Assembly: GCF_001687625.2 (NCBI RefSeq)
Contig: NZ_CP016538.2
Coordinates: 1,084,501 to 1,148,500 of the forward strand
Direction: 5' to 3'
Length of the DNA stretch: 64,000 nucleotides
Source of the DNA: Planococcus maritimus
Lineage (GTDB): Bacteria > Bacillota > Bacilli > Bacillales_A > Planococcaceae
The notes below the pieces were generated by a model. That model was not told where the DNA came from. It did not search any database and saw only the letters and a list, made by a program, of their open reading frames with translations. Numbering within the stretch: the stretch's first letter is position 1; every line of letters begins with the position of its first letter. Positions 29,721-37,814 of the stretch are shown one piece after another. The translations under genes and the position numbers were made by a program.

Positions 29721-30594
29721 GCATACAGAAGAAACCGAATTAATCATTATCACCGGCATGTCCGGTGCTGGGAAAACAGTGGCCATCCAAAGCTTTGAAG
29801 ACCTCGGTTTTTTCACCATCGACAATCTTCCGCCGGCGCTGCTTCCAACATTTATCAAATTGATGAGGGATTCTGGCAAATCAATGAAGCGTGTTGCGGC
29901 GGTCATGGACCTGCGTGGAGGCGATTTTTTCGACAGCCTCGTTGATGCCATTGACGATTTATCGAAAGAGCCAGAAGTGGCGATTACCATTCTGTTTCTC
30001 GATGCAGAGAACCAAACGCTCGTGAGCCGTTACAAAGAAACTCGCCGTTCGCATCCCTTGTCTCCAGGCGGGCTAGTACTTGGCGGGATTAAAAAAGAAC
30101 GGGACATGCTGAAAGACTTGCAAGGGCGTGCGCATTATATGTACAATACCTCGGAAATGAGCCCACGCCAGTTAAAGGGTAAAATCACCTCGGATTTTGC
30201 TTCAAAAACGAGCAATGTCTTCACGGTCAATTTGATGTCATTCGGCTTTAAACATGGCATGCCGATTGATGCTGACCTTGTGTTCGATGTTCGCTTTTTG
30301 CCGAACCCTTATTATATAGAAGAATTGAATCCACAATCAGGCTTAGATCAGCCGGTGTCCGATTACGTATTAAAATGGCAGGAAACGCAGACACTGGTGC
30401 AAAAACTGGAGGAATTATTCGATTTCATGATTCCCCAGTACAAGCAAGAAGGCAAAGCGCAATTGGTCATCGCTTTTGGCTGCACAGGCGGCCAGCATCG
30501 ATCCGTGACGCTTGCTGAGTATTTCGGGAAATACCTCTCCAAAAACAATAAAGTCAGCATTACACATAGAGATGTAAAAATCAGAAAGGGTTGA
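29713..30594 (+). CDS. rapZ: RNase adapter / nucleotide-binding protein RapZ (YvcJ)
   Basis: A 293-aa P-loop protein. In enterobacteria RapZ guides RNase E to a small RNA controlling glucosamine-6-phosphate synthase. In Bacillus (YvcJ) it binds and hydrolyses nucleotides and affects competence. Walker A is GMSGAGKT (15-22). The C-terminal domain includes VDLSFGFKHG-like SFGFKHGMPIDADLVFDVRFLPNP and GCTGGQHRSV. It lies between the Nudix gene and glmR, the conserved bacillar order. Confidence 0.93.
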   Translation: MDKHTEETELIIITGMSGAGKTVAIQSFEDLGFFTIDNLPPALLPTFIKLMRDSGKSMKRVAAVMDLRGGDFFDSLVDAIDDLSKEPEVAITILFLDAENQTLVSRYKETRRSHPLSPGGLVLGGIKKERDMLKDLQGRAHYMYNTSEMSPRQLKGKITSDFASKTSNVFTVNLMSFGFKHGMPIDADLVFDVRFLPNPYYIEELNPQSGLDQPVSDYVLKWQETQTLVQKLEELFDFMIPQYKQEGKAQLVIAFGCTGGQHRSVTLAEYFGKYLSKNNKVSITHRDVKIRKG

Positions 30595-30598
30595 GCAT

Positions 30599-31591
30599 AT
30601 GGAAAAAAGTCTCCAGCAAAAACGAGTCGTAATCATCGGGGGCGGGACCGGTCTGTCCACTTTGCTGAGGGGCTTAAAAACTTTTCCGCTCGATTTGACG
30701 GCGATTGTCACGGTAGCAGACGACGGCGGAAGCTCGGGGCGTTTGCGCGATGATTTGGATATTCCACCACCTGGTGACATTCGCAACGTCATGGCCGCAT
30801 TGTCGGATGCCGAACCTTTAGTAGCTGAAATGTTCCAATACCGCTTTAAGCATTCGCTTGATTTGGAAGGGCATTCACTAGGTAATTTAATGCTTGCAGC
30901 GTTGACCGATTTAACGGGTGATTTCTCGCACGCTGTTCGGGAGATGAGCCGCGTCTTGAACGTCAATGGTACTGTTCTGCCCGCTGCCAATCAATTGGTG
31001 ACATTGAACGCCGAACTTGAAGATGGAACCATCATCAAGGGCGAATCCAAGATCCCTGCCTATATGCAGCCTATCAAGCGCGTATTTCTGGAGCCGGCTG
31101 GTGTCAAGACATTGCCGGATACTATACAGGCCATCCAATCAGCCGATGTCATCGTTATCGGACCGGGTTCTTTGTATACAAGCATCTTGCCGAATTTGCT
31201 CGTGAAAGATATTAAAAAAGCGCTGCTTGAAGCGAAGGCGAGAAAAATTTATATTTGCAATTTGATGACCCAGGCGGGTGAGACTTACGGGTACACAGCC
31301 TCGGATCATGTGAAAGCTCTTTACGACCACGTAGGCGTGAACTTCCTCGATGCCATTTTGATCGATAAAGTCCAAATGCCGCAAGGAGTGGCCGAACGTT
31401 ACAAGAAAGAAAAAGCATGGCCGGTGGAATACGATGAAGAACGCCTGAAGAAAATGGGGCTCGAAGTATACCGCCACGACATCGCGAACATTTTCGGGGA
31501 GGCCGTCCGGCACGAACCAATGAAAGTGGCGAATTGGCTTTTTGAATACACCAGCAGCGAAGTGGAAGCATCGCAACGCCGGTATTCCTGA
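30599..31591 (+). CDS. glmR: Gluconeogenesis factor / UDP-GlcNAc-binding regulator GlmR (YvcK)
   Basis: GlmR is needed for normal growth on gluconeogenic carbon sources. It stimulates GlmS, linking carbon flow to cell-wall precursor synthesis. The 330-aa CofD-like protein has the N-terminal IIGGGTGLSTLLRGLK, the VADDGGSSGRLR loop and GHSLGNLMLAALTD. The ATG at 30599 is preceded by AGAAAGGG, 4 bp after rapZ. Confidence 0.93.
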   Translation: MEKSLQQKRVVIIGGGTGLSTLLRGLKTFPLDLTAIVTVADDGGSSGRLRDDLDIPPPGDIRNVMAALSDAEPLVAEMFQYRFKHSLDLEGHSLGNLMLAALTDLTGDFSHAVREMSRVLNVNGTVLPAANQLVTLNAELEDGTIIKGESKIPAYMQPIKRVFLEPAGVKTLPDTIQAIQSADVIVIGPGSLYTSILPNLLVKDIKKALLEAKARKIYICNLMTQAGETYGYTASDHVKALYDHVGVNFLDAILIDKVQMPQGVAERYKKEKAWPVEYDEERLKKMGLEVYRHDIANIFGEAVRHEPMKVANWLFEYTSSEVEASQRRYS

Positions 31592-31612
31592 AGCTCGAAA
31601 GGGGGGGCGTAA

Positions 31613-32563
31613 TTGTCTTTTGCATCAGAAACAAAAAAAGAAATGACACAAATTGAAGTGGATGATTGTTGCGGAAAAGCAGAGCTGTCGGCGATGATTC
31701 GCATGAACGGTACCTTGTCCTTTTCGAACCGCCAGCTGAGCCTGGATATCCAAACAGAAAACGCAGCCATTGCGAGAAGAATCTATACATTGCTTAAACG
31801 CTTTTACAAAGCGTACCCGGTGGAATTATTGGTCCGCAAGAAGATGAGGCTGAAAAAGAATAATGTTTATATTTGCCGCTTGCGTGATGGCGCGAAACTA
31901 GTACTCGAGGATTTACTGATCTTGTCGGAAGGTTTTCAGTTTCAACAAGACATATCTCCCGAACTGATTTCCACTACTTGCTGCAAGCGCTCTTATTTGC
32001 GCGGTGCCTTTTTGGCTGGAGGATCGGTGAATAATCCCGAAACCTCCTCTTACCATTTGGAGGTTTACTCTTCCTACAAAGACCATGCGGAAGCGTTGGT
32101 CATCCTGATGAACCATTTCCAATTGAACGGAAAAATGATCGAACGGAAAAAAGGCTTTGTTACCTATCTAAAAGAAGCAGAGAAAATTTCTGATTTCCTT
32201 AGCCTGACAGGTGCCCATTCAGCATTGTTGAAATTCGAAGATGTCCGGATCCTCCGCGATATGCGCAATAGCGTCAATCGTTTGGTCAATTGCGAAACGG
32301 CTAATTTGAATAAAACAATTGATGCAGCTCTCCGGCAAATCGAAAATATCCGTTTTATCGATCAAGTGATTGGAATCGACCAGTTGCCCGACCGCCTGAA
32401 AGAAATCGCCCGCTTGCGGGTGGAATATCAGGACGTCACATTGAAAGAGCTGGGTGAGATGGTATCGACAGGGAAAGTTAGTAAGTCAGGTGTTAACCAC
32501 AGGCTCCGGAAAATCGATGAGATTGCCGAGTCATTGAGAAAAGGCGAAACGATCAGCCGGTAA
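31613..32563 (+). CDS. whiA: Sporulation/cell-division regulator WhiA
   Basis: WhiA is a DNA-binding protein with an N-terminal LAGLIDADG-like homing-endonuclease fold that has lost activity, and a C-terminal helix-turn-helix. The 316-aa protein shows [31 protein letters not shown] features (residues about 120-150) and the C-terminal [28 protein letters not shown]. It starts at TTG 31613 after a G-rich ribosome site. In Bacillus it affects division and chromosome segregation. It follows glmR as in B. subtilis. Confidence 0.94.
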   Translation: MSFASETKKEMTQIEVDDCCGKAELSAMIRMNGTLSFSNRQLSLDIQTENAAIARRIYTLLKRFYKAYPVELLVRKKMRLKKNNVYICRLRDGAKLVLEDLLILSEGFQFQQDISPELISTTCCKRSYLRGAFLAGGSVNNPETSSYHLEVYSSYKDHAEALVILMNHFQLNGKMIERKKGFVTYLKEAEKISDFLSLTGAHSALLKFEDVRILRDMRNSVNRLVNCETANLNKTIDAALRQIENIRFIDQVIGIDQLPDRLKEIARLRVEYQDVTLKELGEMVSTGKVSKSGVNHRLRKIDEIAESLRKGETISR

Positions 32564-32620
32564 CAAGGTTGCTCTTTCCTATAGATTGCGTGAGAGTCGA
32601 GTTTTCGGAGGAGGATATAC

Positions 32621-32878
32621 ATGGTAGAAAAACAAGTAGAAGTGCAATTGAAATCAGGATTACAAGCGAGGCAAGCGGCGTTATTCGTACAAGAAGCCAA
32701 CCGCTACAGTTCGGATGTTTATTTGGAAAAAGGCAATAAGAAAGTAAACGCTAAAAGCATCATGGGAATCATGAGTCTCGCTGTCAGCAAAGGCACGAAC
32801 GTCACGATTTCAGCCGATGGTGCAGACGAAGAGGCAGCAGTTGGCGCGCTGGCCCAATTGATCGATACGGAAGCTTAA
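32621..32878 (+). CDS. crh: Catabolite repression HPr-like protein Crh
   Basis: Crh is an HPr paralogue that, when phosphorylated on Ser46 by HprK, acts as a corepressor with CcpA. In this 85-aa protein position 15 is Gln instead of the PTS-phosphorylated His, and Ser46 is present in NAKSIMG. This separates it from HPr. The ATG has GGAGGAGG upstream. It lies after whiA as in B. subtilis, and HprK is encoded 16 kb upstream. Confidence 0.95.
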   Translation: MVEKQVEVQLKSGLQARQAALFVQEANRYSSDVYLEKGNKKVNAKSIMGIMSLAVSKGTNVTISADGADEEAAVGALAQLIDTEA

Positions 32879-32885
32879 AAAACGT

Positions 32886-32933
32886 AAAAAAAAAGCTGAC
32901 CTCCATGCCCATGCATGGAGGTCAGCTTTTTTG
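32886..32933. terminator. Bidirectional terminator between crh and clpP
   Basis: AAAAGCTGACCTCCATG / CATGGAGGTCAGCTTTT stem of 17 bp with A and T runs, between convergent genes. Confidence 0.95.
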
Positions 32934-32936
32934 AAC

Positions 32937-33548
32937 TTACTCTTCTTTTTCGTGATTTTCAGGCAATTTATTGCGCGTGATGATTTGGTCGATTAAGCCA
33001 TATTCCAGTGCACGTTCTGCTGTCATGAAGTTATCGCGGTCTGTATCGCGCGAAATGACTTCTAGAGACTGGCCAGTCCGTTCAGATAGAATCTGGTTGA
33101 GTTTTTCGCGCAAGAACAAGATGCGTTTTGCTGCGATTTCAATTTCCGTTGCTTGCCCTTGAGCTCCGCCAAGTGGCTGGTGGATCATGACTTCAGCATT
33201 TGGCAATGCGTAGCGTTTGCCTTTTGTACCAGCTGCCAAGAGGAATGCTCCCATGGATGCAGCCATGCCGATGCACACGGTTTGGACATCAGGTTTGATG
33301 AATTGCATCACATCATAAATCGCCATACCGGCCGTGATGCTTCCGCCTGGGCTGTTGATGTAGATGGAAATATCCTTTTCTGGATCTTCAGCTTCAAGGA
33401 ATAGCAATTGTGCGACGATGGAGTTGGCGACATTGTCGTCGATTCCGCTGCCGAGCATGATGACACGGTCTTTCAAAAGACGAGAATAGATATCGTATGC
33501 GCGTTCGCCTCTGCTTGTTTGTTCGATTACTGTAGGGATTAAATTCAT
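32937..33548 (-). CDS. clpP: ATP-dependent Clp protease proteolytic subunit
   Basis: ClpP forms the 14-subunit proteolytic chamber that works with ClpX, ClpC or ClpE ATPases in protein quality control and regulated proteolysis. In this 203-aa protein the triad is Ser98 (GMAASMG), His123 (MIHQPLGG) and Asp172 (DTDRDNFM). On the coding strand the ATG follows a GGAGGAAATG-type site. Its promoter is overlapped by a CtsR box, predicting heat-shock control. The trans-translation genes smpB and ssrA near 47 kb supply tagged substrates. Confidence 0.97.
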   Translation of the reverse strand: MNLIPTVIEQTSRGERAYDIYSRLLKDRVIMLGSGIDDNVANSIVAQLLFLEAEDPEKDISIYINSPGGSITAGMAIYDVMQFIKPDVQTVCIGMAASMGAFLLAAGTKGKRYALPNAEVMIHQPLGGAQGQATEIEIAAKRILFLREKLNQILSERTGQSLEVISRDTDRDNFMTAERALEYGLIDQIITRNKLPENHEKEE

Positions 33549-33582
33549 GGATCATTTCCTCCTTCAGGTAAATGTAAGTGTT

Positions 33583-33599
33583 GCTGAACACTGTTCAGC
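33583..33599. repeat. Perfect palindrome in the clpP 5' leader
   Basis: GCTGAACACTGTTCAGC: 8-bp arms around one base. It lies at about +3 to +19 of the predicted clpP transcript. It could be an operator or, with 6-bp arms and a 5-nt loop, an mRNA hairpin. It resembles a LexA box with one base missing from the centre. Confidence 0.6.
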
Positions 33600-33608
33600 C
33601 GTACATTC

Positions 33609-33638
33609 ATCATACACATCTTGGTCAATGAAGGTCAA
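33609..33638 (-). promoter_or_regulatory. Promoter of clpP
   Basis: Minus strand: TTGACC (33638-33633), 18 nt, TATGAT (33614-33609). The -35 is inside the CtsR box. Confidence 0.75.
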
Positions 33639-33639
33639 A
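33623..33639. promoter_or_regulatory. CtsR operator of clpP
   Basis: GGTCAATGAAGGTCAAA: two heptads (GGTCAAT, GGTCAAA) separated by GAA. This matches the CtsR tandem heptad pattern (A/G)GTCAAA-NAN-(A/G)GTCAAA at all but one position. It overlaps the clpP -35. Confidence 0.88.
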
Positions 33640-33662
33640 TCTAACGAATTGAAAATCGGCGC

Positions 33663-33691
33663 TTGAAATAACAGGAAAGCTTTTGTATAAT
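33663..33691 (+). promoter_or_regulatory. Promoter of tRNA-Arg
   Basis: TTGAAA (33663-33668), 17 nt, TATAAT (33686-33691). Confidence 0.8.
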
Positions 33692-33713
33692 AGAAAAGTC
33701 GTCAACAATATTT

Positions 33714-33785
33714 GCCCTCGTAGTGTAAAGGATAACACGTAAGATTCCGGTTCTTGAGATGGGGGTTCGATTCCCTCCGAGGGTG
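33714..33785 (+). tRNA. tRNA-Arg (anticodon CCG)
   Basis: A 72-nt cloverleaf. Acceptor arms are GCCCTCG and CGAGGGT (one G-T). The D stem is GTGT/ACAC. The anticodon loop TTCCGGT carries CCG, reading CGG codons. The T-arm is GGGGG TTCGATT CCCTC. CCA is not encoded. It sits next to clpP, as a tRNA-Arg does in B. subtilis, with its own promoter and terminator. Confidence 0.95.
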
Positions 33786-33795
33786 TAAAAATGAT

Positions 33796-33834
33796 AAAAC
33801 CGCACAGTCTAACAAAGACTGTGCGGTTTTTTTG
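33796..33834 (+). terminator. Terminator of tRNA-Arg
   Basis: AAAACCGCACAGTC / GACTGTGCGGTTTT 14-bp stem with a long T run. Confidence 0.95.
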
Positions 33835-33942
33835 TTGAATCTTTTCGGCGTTTGAAACGTAGAATCCGGTAGAGCGGGTTTCAAGTCAAGCTTGGTCAGG
33901 GAAGACAGAAAATATTATTGTAAAAGAAAAGGGGATTGGAAA

Positions 33943-34521
33943 ATGAAAAAAATACTTATACCGTTGCTATTGGTAGTAGGGCTTATTGTCATTGCTGCAG
34001 TCGTATTCGGTTCTAGCTACAATAATTTCGTTCAATTGGAAGAGGATGTCAATGAATCTTACGCTCAACTAGATAGCCAGCTTCAGCGCAGGTTAGACTT
34101 GATTCCAAACTTAGTCGAGACCGTAAAAGGTTTTGCCGATCAAGAACAAGAAGTTATCGATAGTGTAACAGAAGCTCGCTCAAGCATGGCGGGTGCTGGG
34201 TCGGTTGAAGAACAGGCAGCAGCAGACGCTGAATTGAGCGGAGCACTCAGCCGCTTGCTCGTCGTCGTTGAGAACTATCCGGAAGTTCGATCGAGCGAAA
34301 ATTTCCAGCAATTGTCCGATGAACTGGCTGGAACTGAAAATCGCATCGCCGTCGCCCGCCAGGATTACAACGGTGCGGTAACAGAATTCAATCGCAAAGT
34401 CCGTAGTTTCCCTGGCAATATGGTAGCGGGCATGTTCGGCTTTGATGAGAAAGAGTATTTCGAAGCAGACGCTGGAGCGGAAGATGCACCGGATGTGGAC
34501 TTTGGGACTGACGAAGAATGA
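33943..34521 (+). CDS. lemA: LemA family protein
   Basis: A 192-aa membrane-anchored helical protein of the LemA family. One hydrophobic helix at residues 4-24 is followed by coiled-coil-prone helices. The family core YNNFVQLEEDVNESYAQLDSQLQRRLDLIPNLVETVKG is clear. The frame is open from 33892, but ATG 33943 has AAAAGGGGA at 8-nt spacing and puts the helix at the N-terminus. It is coupled to the next TPM-domain gene by a 4-bp overlap, a common pair. The biochemical role of the family is not settled. Confidence 0.9.
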   Translation: MKKILIPLLLVVGLIVIAAVVFGSSYNNFVQLEEDVNESYAQLDSQLQRRLDLIPNLVETVKGFADQEQEVIDSVTEARSSMAGAGSVEEQAAADAELSGALSRLLVVVENYPEVRSSENFQQLSDELAGTENRIAVARQDYNGAVTEFNRKVRSFPGNMVAGMFGFDEKEYFEADAGAEDAPDVDFGTDEE

Positions 34522-35303
34522 CCCGCAAAATTTTTACTCTGTTAATACTGCTATTGCTGATTCCCGCTATGGTACAAGCGGCAGAATTTCCGGAGTTGAC
34601 GGATGATATTTACATCCAGGATATGGCCGGCGTTCTGAGCGAGGAACAAGAAACTGAAATCAAGAATCTGGGAGCCGGCTTGGAGGATGCTACTACCGCT
34701 CAGATTGCCGTTATGGTGATCGATTCCTTGGACGGTGAGCCGATTGAAAGCTATGCCAATGAAGCGTTGCGTCATTACGGTGTGGGTTCAGCGGAAGAGA
34801 ATAACGGCGTGTTGGTTGTCTTGTCCATGACGGACCGCGAGATATACATTGAAATCGGCTACGGCCTTGAAGGGGCACTTCCGGACGGCAAAGTCGGACG
34901 CATCCTTGATGATTATGCCGTCCCGTATTTGAGTGAAGACCAACCCGACGGGGCGATCCTCAACACGTATCAAGCACTTTATAACGAGGTCGCTGCGGAA
35001 TACGATTGGGATGGTGAAGCGGTCAGTCCGCAGCCACTCAATAAAGTGAACGCTGGCAACGAGGGCGAAGGCGGCATCATGCAGCCGATCGTGACTTTTC
35101 TAATTGTTCTGGCTGTCTTGTTCTTCTTTACAGGAGGAGGCGGCGGACGCGGACGTCGCGGACGCGGGAATACCATGAGGCGTGGCGGGTTTTTCGGCCC
35201 AGGTAGTTTTGGCGGCGGCTTCGGGGGCAGTTCCGGCGGAGGCGGTTTCCGCGGCGGCGGAGGCGGTTCTTCAGGAGGCGGCGGAGCAGGAAGAGGCTTC
35301 TGA
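34518..35303 (+). CDS. TPM-domain (YgcG-type) membrane protein
   Basis: A 261-aa protein. A signal peptide of about 21 residues ends in VQA. A TPM domain (about 30-150) contains DMAGVLSEEQE, NGVLVVLSMTDREIYIEIGYGLEG and ILDDYAVPYL. A membrane helix lies near residue 195, and the cytoplasm-side tail is extremely rich in Gly with Arg and Ser (RGRRGRG..., GGGGSSGGGG). TPM domains may bind phosphate or act as phosphatases in some cases. It overlaps lemA by 4 bp, suggesting a joint membrane complex. Confidence 0.87.
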   Translation: MTRKIFTLLILLLLIPAMVQAAEFPELTDDIYIQDMAGVLSEEQETEIKNLGAGLEDATTAQIAVMVIDSLDGEPIESYANEALRHYGVGSAEENNGVLVVLSMTDREIYIEIGYGLEGALPDGKVGRILDDYAVPYLSEDQPDGAILNTYQALYNEVAAEYDWDGEAVSPQPLNKVNAGNEGEGGIMQPIVTFLIVLAVLFFFTGGGGGRGRRGRGNTMRRGGFFGPGSFGGGFGGSSGGGGFRGGGGGSSGGGGAGRGF

Positions 35304-35317
35304 TAAGGAGGAATGGC

Positions 35318-35548
35318 ATGTATACACTTTATACACGGCCGAATTGCGGCCTTTGCGAAGAAGCGAAGGCTGCACTGCGGCTGATGCAGGAAGATTACCC
35401 GATAAACTTTCGAGAAGTTAATATTGAAGAAGATGAACTATTGCACGAACAATATATGCTGATGATCCCCGTGCTCGCACAACAACAAGATGTGCTGCTC
35501 TACGGAAAGTTCGGCTATGGGGAACTCCTGGAAGCGTTAATTCTTTAA
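35318..35548 (+). CDS. Glutaredoxin-family small protein
   Basis: A 76-aa thioredoxin-fold protein with Cys10-Gly-Leu-Cys13 in RPNCGLCEEAKAAL and the cis-Pro region MIPVLAQ. It resembles the DUF836/YfcG-like group of short glutaredoxins. The ATG has AAGGAGG at 7-nt spacing. It lies just upstream of cggR but the cggR promoter starts soon after it. Partner unknown. Confidence 0.8.
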   Translation: MYTLYTRPNCGLCEEAKAALRLMQEDYPINFREVNIEEDELLHEQYMLMIPVLAQQQDVLLYGKFGYGELLEALIL

Positions 35549-35561
35549 CGCTTCTTTTTAT

Positions 35562-35590
35562 TTGCATAAATCTAATAGCTCGGCTACAAT
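35562..35590 (+). promoter_or_regulatory. Promoter of cggR-gapA
   Basis: TTGCAT (35562-35567), 17 nt, TACAAT (35585-35590). Confidence 0.75.
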
Positions 35591-35595
35591 GAATC

Positions 35596-35624
35596 TAGTG
35601 GGACGTAATTATATGTAGTGGGAC
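35596..35624. promoter_or_regulatory. CggR operator
   Basis: Two direct repeats TAGTGGGAC start at 35596 and 35616, exactly 20 bp apart, followed by a GTCC. This matches the two-repeat CggR operator of B. subtilis (CGGGAC-type repeats) and its location just downstream of the promoter. Fructose-1,6-bisphosphate should relieve repression. Confidence 0.88.
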
Positions 35625-35652
35625 AAAAAACGTCCAACAAAGGGGTGGGGCG

Positions 35653-36696
35653 ATGGATCCAGTTCTGCAAGCGCAAGTGCATTTATTGCCTGAACTGCCA
35701 AGCTTGCTGAAAAAGCGCTATAGTATCCTCGAGCTGATTCAAACTGAACAGCCCGTCGGAAGGCGTACGCTCAGCGAGATGACAGGCGCAGCTGAAAGGG
35801 AAATCCGCAAAGAAACCGACTTATTGAGAGACCAAGCATTGATCGAGATAAGCAAGAGCGGCATGAGCCTGACGACACTCGGGAACGATGTCCTCGACCA
35901 ACTCCGTGATTTGGTGAAGGAACTATCGGGAACAGCTGAACTTGAAGCCGGGCTGAAAGCTAAACTTGGCATCAAACAAGCAGTCGTCCTCCCTGGTGAC
36001 AGTGACAGGCTATCATCAGCCAAAGCTGCTATCGGCAGGCAAGCTGCTCGCATCGCGGAAGAAATGTTCGAAAACTGCCGAACGATCGCTGTTACTGGCG
36101 GCAGTACGATGGCCGCTGTGGCAGCAGAGATTCGGACGGCGAGAAAAAATCAAGCCATGCAGTTTATCGCTGCACGCGGCGGTCTTGGTGAAGAAATGCT
36201 TCACCAGGCGAACACCATCGCTTCATCCTTTGCCGAAAAAACAGGCGGAGCTGTCCGCACGCTTTATCTGCCTGAGCATTTGAGTGCGGAAGCGCTCGAA
36301 ATGATGATGAGAGAACCCGTCATTAAAGAAATGATGGAGCTGTATGACCGGACGGATTTAGTCATCCATGGAATCGGCGATGCAGAAGAGATGGCCATCA
36401 GGCGCCGCTCTTCAGTGAACGAAGTCGACAAGATCAAAACAGGCGGAGCTATTAGTGAAGCCTTCGGTTATTATTTCGATAAAACCGGAAAAATAGTTTA
36501 TCGTATCCCAACAGCGGGCATTCAATTAGAGCAGGTCCAAAAAGCACCGCGCATTATGGCGGTCGCTGGAGGACGTACGAAAGCGCGTGCCATTGAATCT
36601 TATTTCCAGGCCGCGCCTGAACGCACCATCCTCGTTACAGATGAAGGTGCAGCCAGAGCAATTCTAAAACCAACAACAAAATTGGAGGAATTATAA
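35653..36696 (+). CDS. cggR: Central glycolytic genes regulator
   Basis: CggR represses its own operon (gapA and the lower glycolytic genes) and is released by fructose-1,6-bisphosphate. It is a 347-aa SorC-family repressor. A winged helix lies at about residues 20-75 (RYSILELIQTEQPVGRRTLSEMT). A large sugar-phosphate-binding domain follows, with VTGGSTMAAVA, RGGLGEEM and HGIGDAEEMAIRR. ATG 35653 has AAAGGGG upstream. gapA starts immediately after the cggR stop. Confidence 0.95.
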   Translation: MDPVLQAQVHLLPELPSLLKKRYSILELIQTEQPVGRRTLSEMTGAAEREIRKETDLLRDQALIEISKSGMSLTTLGNDVLDQLRDLVKELSGTAELEAGLKAKLGIKQAVVLPGDSDRLSSAKAAIGRQAARIAEEMFENCRTIAVTGGSTMAAVAAEIRTARKNQAMQFIAARGGLGEEMLHQANTIASSFAEKTGGAVRTLYLPEHLSAEALEMMMREPVIKEMMELYDRTDLVIHGIGDAEEMAIRRRSSVNEVDKIKTGGAISEAFGYYFDKTGKIVYRIPTAGIQLEQVQKAPRIMAVAGGRTKARAIESYFQAAPERTILVTDEGAARAILKPTTKLEEL

Positions 36697-37704
36697 ATGA
36701 CAATCAAATTAGCAATCAACGGTTTTGGCCGTATCGGCCGTGTAGTTTTCCGCCAAGCACTTTTAAACGACGAAGTGGAAGTAATAGCAGTTAACGACCT
36801 AACGGATGCATCTATGCTTGCGCATCTATTGAAATACGATTCTGTGCACGGCACTTTGGATGCAGACGTTTCAGCTAAAGACGGTTCAATCTTTGTCGAT
36901 GGCAAAGAAGTAAAAGTATTTGCTGAAAAAGATCCTGCTCAATTGCCATGGAAAGAAAACAACATCGATATCGTCGTTGAATCAACAGGAATCTTCACTA
37001 CTGAAGAAGCTGCTTCAAAACATATCGAAGCTGGCGCTAAAAAAGTTATCGTTTCTGCACCTGGTAAAAGCGGCATGAAGATGCTTGTCATGGGCGTAAA
37101 CGAAGAAACGTATAACCCTGCAGAACACCACGTCGTGTCAAACGCATCTTGCACAACAAACGGCTTGGCTGGAATTTCTAAAGTTTTGAACGAAAAATTC
37201 GGCATCAAGAAAGCTATGATGACAACAATTCACTCATACACAAACGACCAAGCATTGCTTGATGCACCTCACTCTGACTACCGTCGTGCACGTTCAGCAG
37301 CTGAGTCAATGATCCCGACAACAACTGGCGCAGCGAAATCTGTTTCACAAGTATTGCCTGAACTTGAAGGCAAAATCGATGGTATGGCTATCCGCGTTCC
37401 AACGCCAAACGTTTCGTTGATCGACCTTGTCGCTGAACTTGACAAAGATGCTTCTATCGAAGAAGTAAACCAAGCGCTTAAAGAAGCAAGCGAAAACGAA
37501 TTGAAAGGTTACTTGCAATACAGCGAGTTGCCACTTGTTTCACGCGACTATAACGGCAACACTGCTTCTGCTACTGTGGATGCACAATCTACAATGGCTC
37601 TAGCTGGCAACATGGTGAAAGTTCTTGCTTGGTACGATAACGAGTCTGGCTACTCATCACGCTGCATCGACTTGGCTGTACACATGTCTAAAAAAGGCTT
37701 GTAA
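36697..37704 (+). CDS. gapA: Glyceraldehyde-3-phosphate dehydrogenase (glycolytic, NAD)
   Basis: GapA oxidises glyceraldehyde-3-phosphate to 1,3-bisphosphoglycerate. The 335-aa enzyme has the NAD motif INGFGRIGR and catalytic Cys152 in SNASCTTN. The coding style is visibly biased to the codons of highly expressed genes. It directly follows cggR, the arrangement of the catabolic GapA rather than gluconeogenic GapB. A strong hairpin after it separates it from pgk. Confidence 0.97.
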   Translation: MTIKLAINGFGRIGRVVFRQALLNDEVEVIAVNDLTDASMLAHLLKYDSVHGTLDADVSAKDGSIFVDGKEVKVFAEKDPAQLPWKENNIDIVVESTGIFTTEEAASKHIEAGAKKVIVSAPGKSGMKMLVMGVNEETYNPAEHHVVSNASCTTNGLAGISKVLNEKFGIKKAMMTTIHSYTNDQALLDAPHSDYRRARSAAESMIPTTTGAAKSVSQVLPELEGKIDGMAIRVPTPNVSLIDLVAELDKDASIEEVNQALKEASENELKGYLQYSELPLVSRDYNGNTASATVDAQSTMALAGNMVKVLAWYDNESGYSSRCIDLAVHMSKKGL

Positions 37705-37755
37705 GCTGAAAATCATAGCTTAATTACCAATGAACCTCTATAATAAAGAGGGTAA

Positions 37756-37791
37756 AAGGGGTGGGGAATTTACCCCACCCCTTATTTTTTT
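37756..37791 (+). terminator. Strong terminator-like hairpin between gapA and pgk
   Basis: AAGGGGTGGGG / CCCCACCCCTT 11-bp perfect stem, 6-nt loop, then ATTTTTTT. It would reduce read-through from cggR-gapA into pgk or protect the 3' end of gapA mRNA. No convincing separate pgk promoter is seen downstream of it. Confidence 0.9.
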
Positions 37792-37814
37792 GAATATAAA
37801 TAGGAGGTATTTTC

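Noticed and set aside
33852-33884. A second sigma-W-type promoter upstream of lemA (TGAAAC followed 16 nt later by CGGG).
   Set aside because: The -10 is CGGG, not CGTA/CGTC. The TTGAAAC and GTTTCAA also form a chance-like inverted repeat. The match is too poor.
33702-33884. A 60-aa minus-strand frame across tRNA-Arg and its terminator.
   Set aside because: It overlaps a clear tRNA and a hairpin, so coding is not credible.
37739-37744. TATAAT just before the gapA-pgk hairpin as a pgk promoter.
   Set aside because: No -35 at the right spacing, and the transcript would meet the terminator within a few bases.
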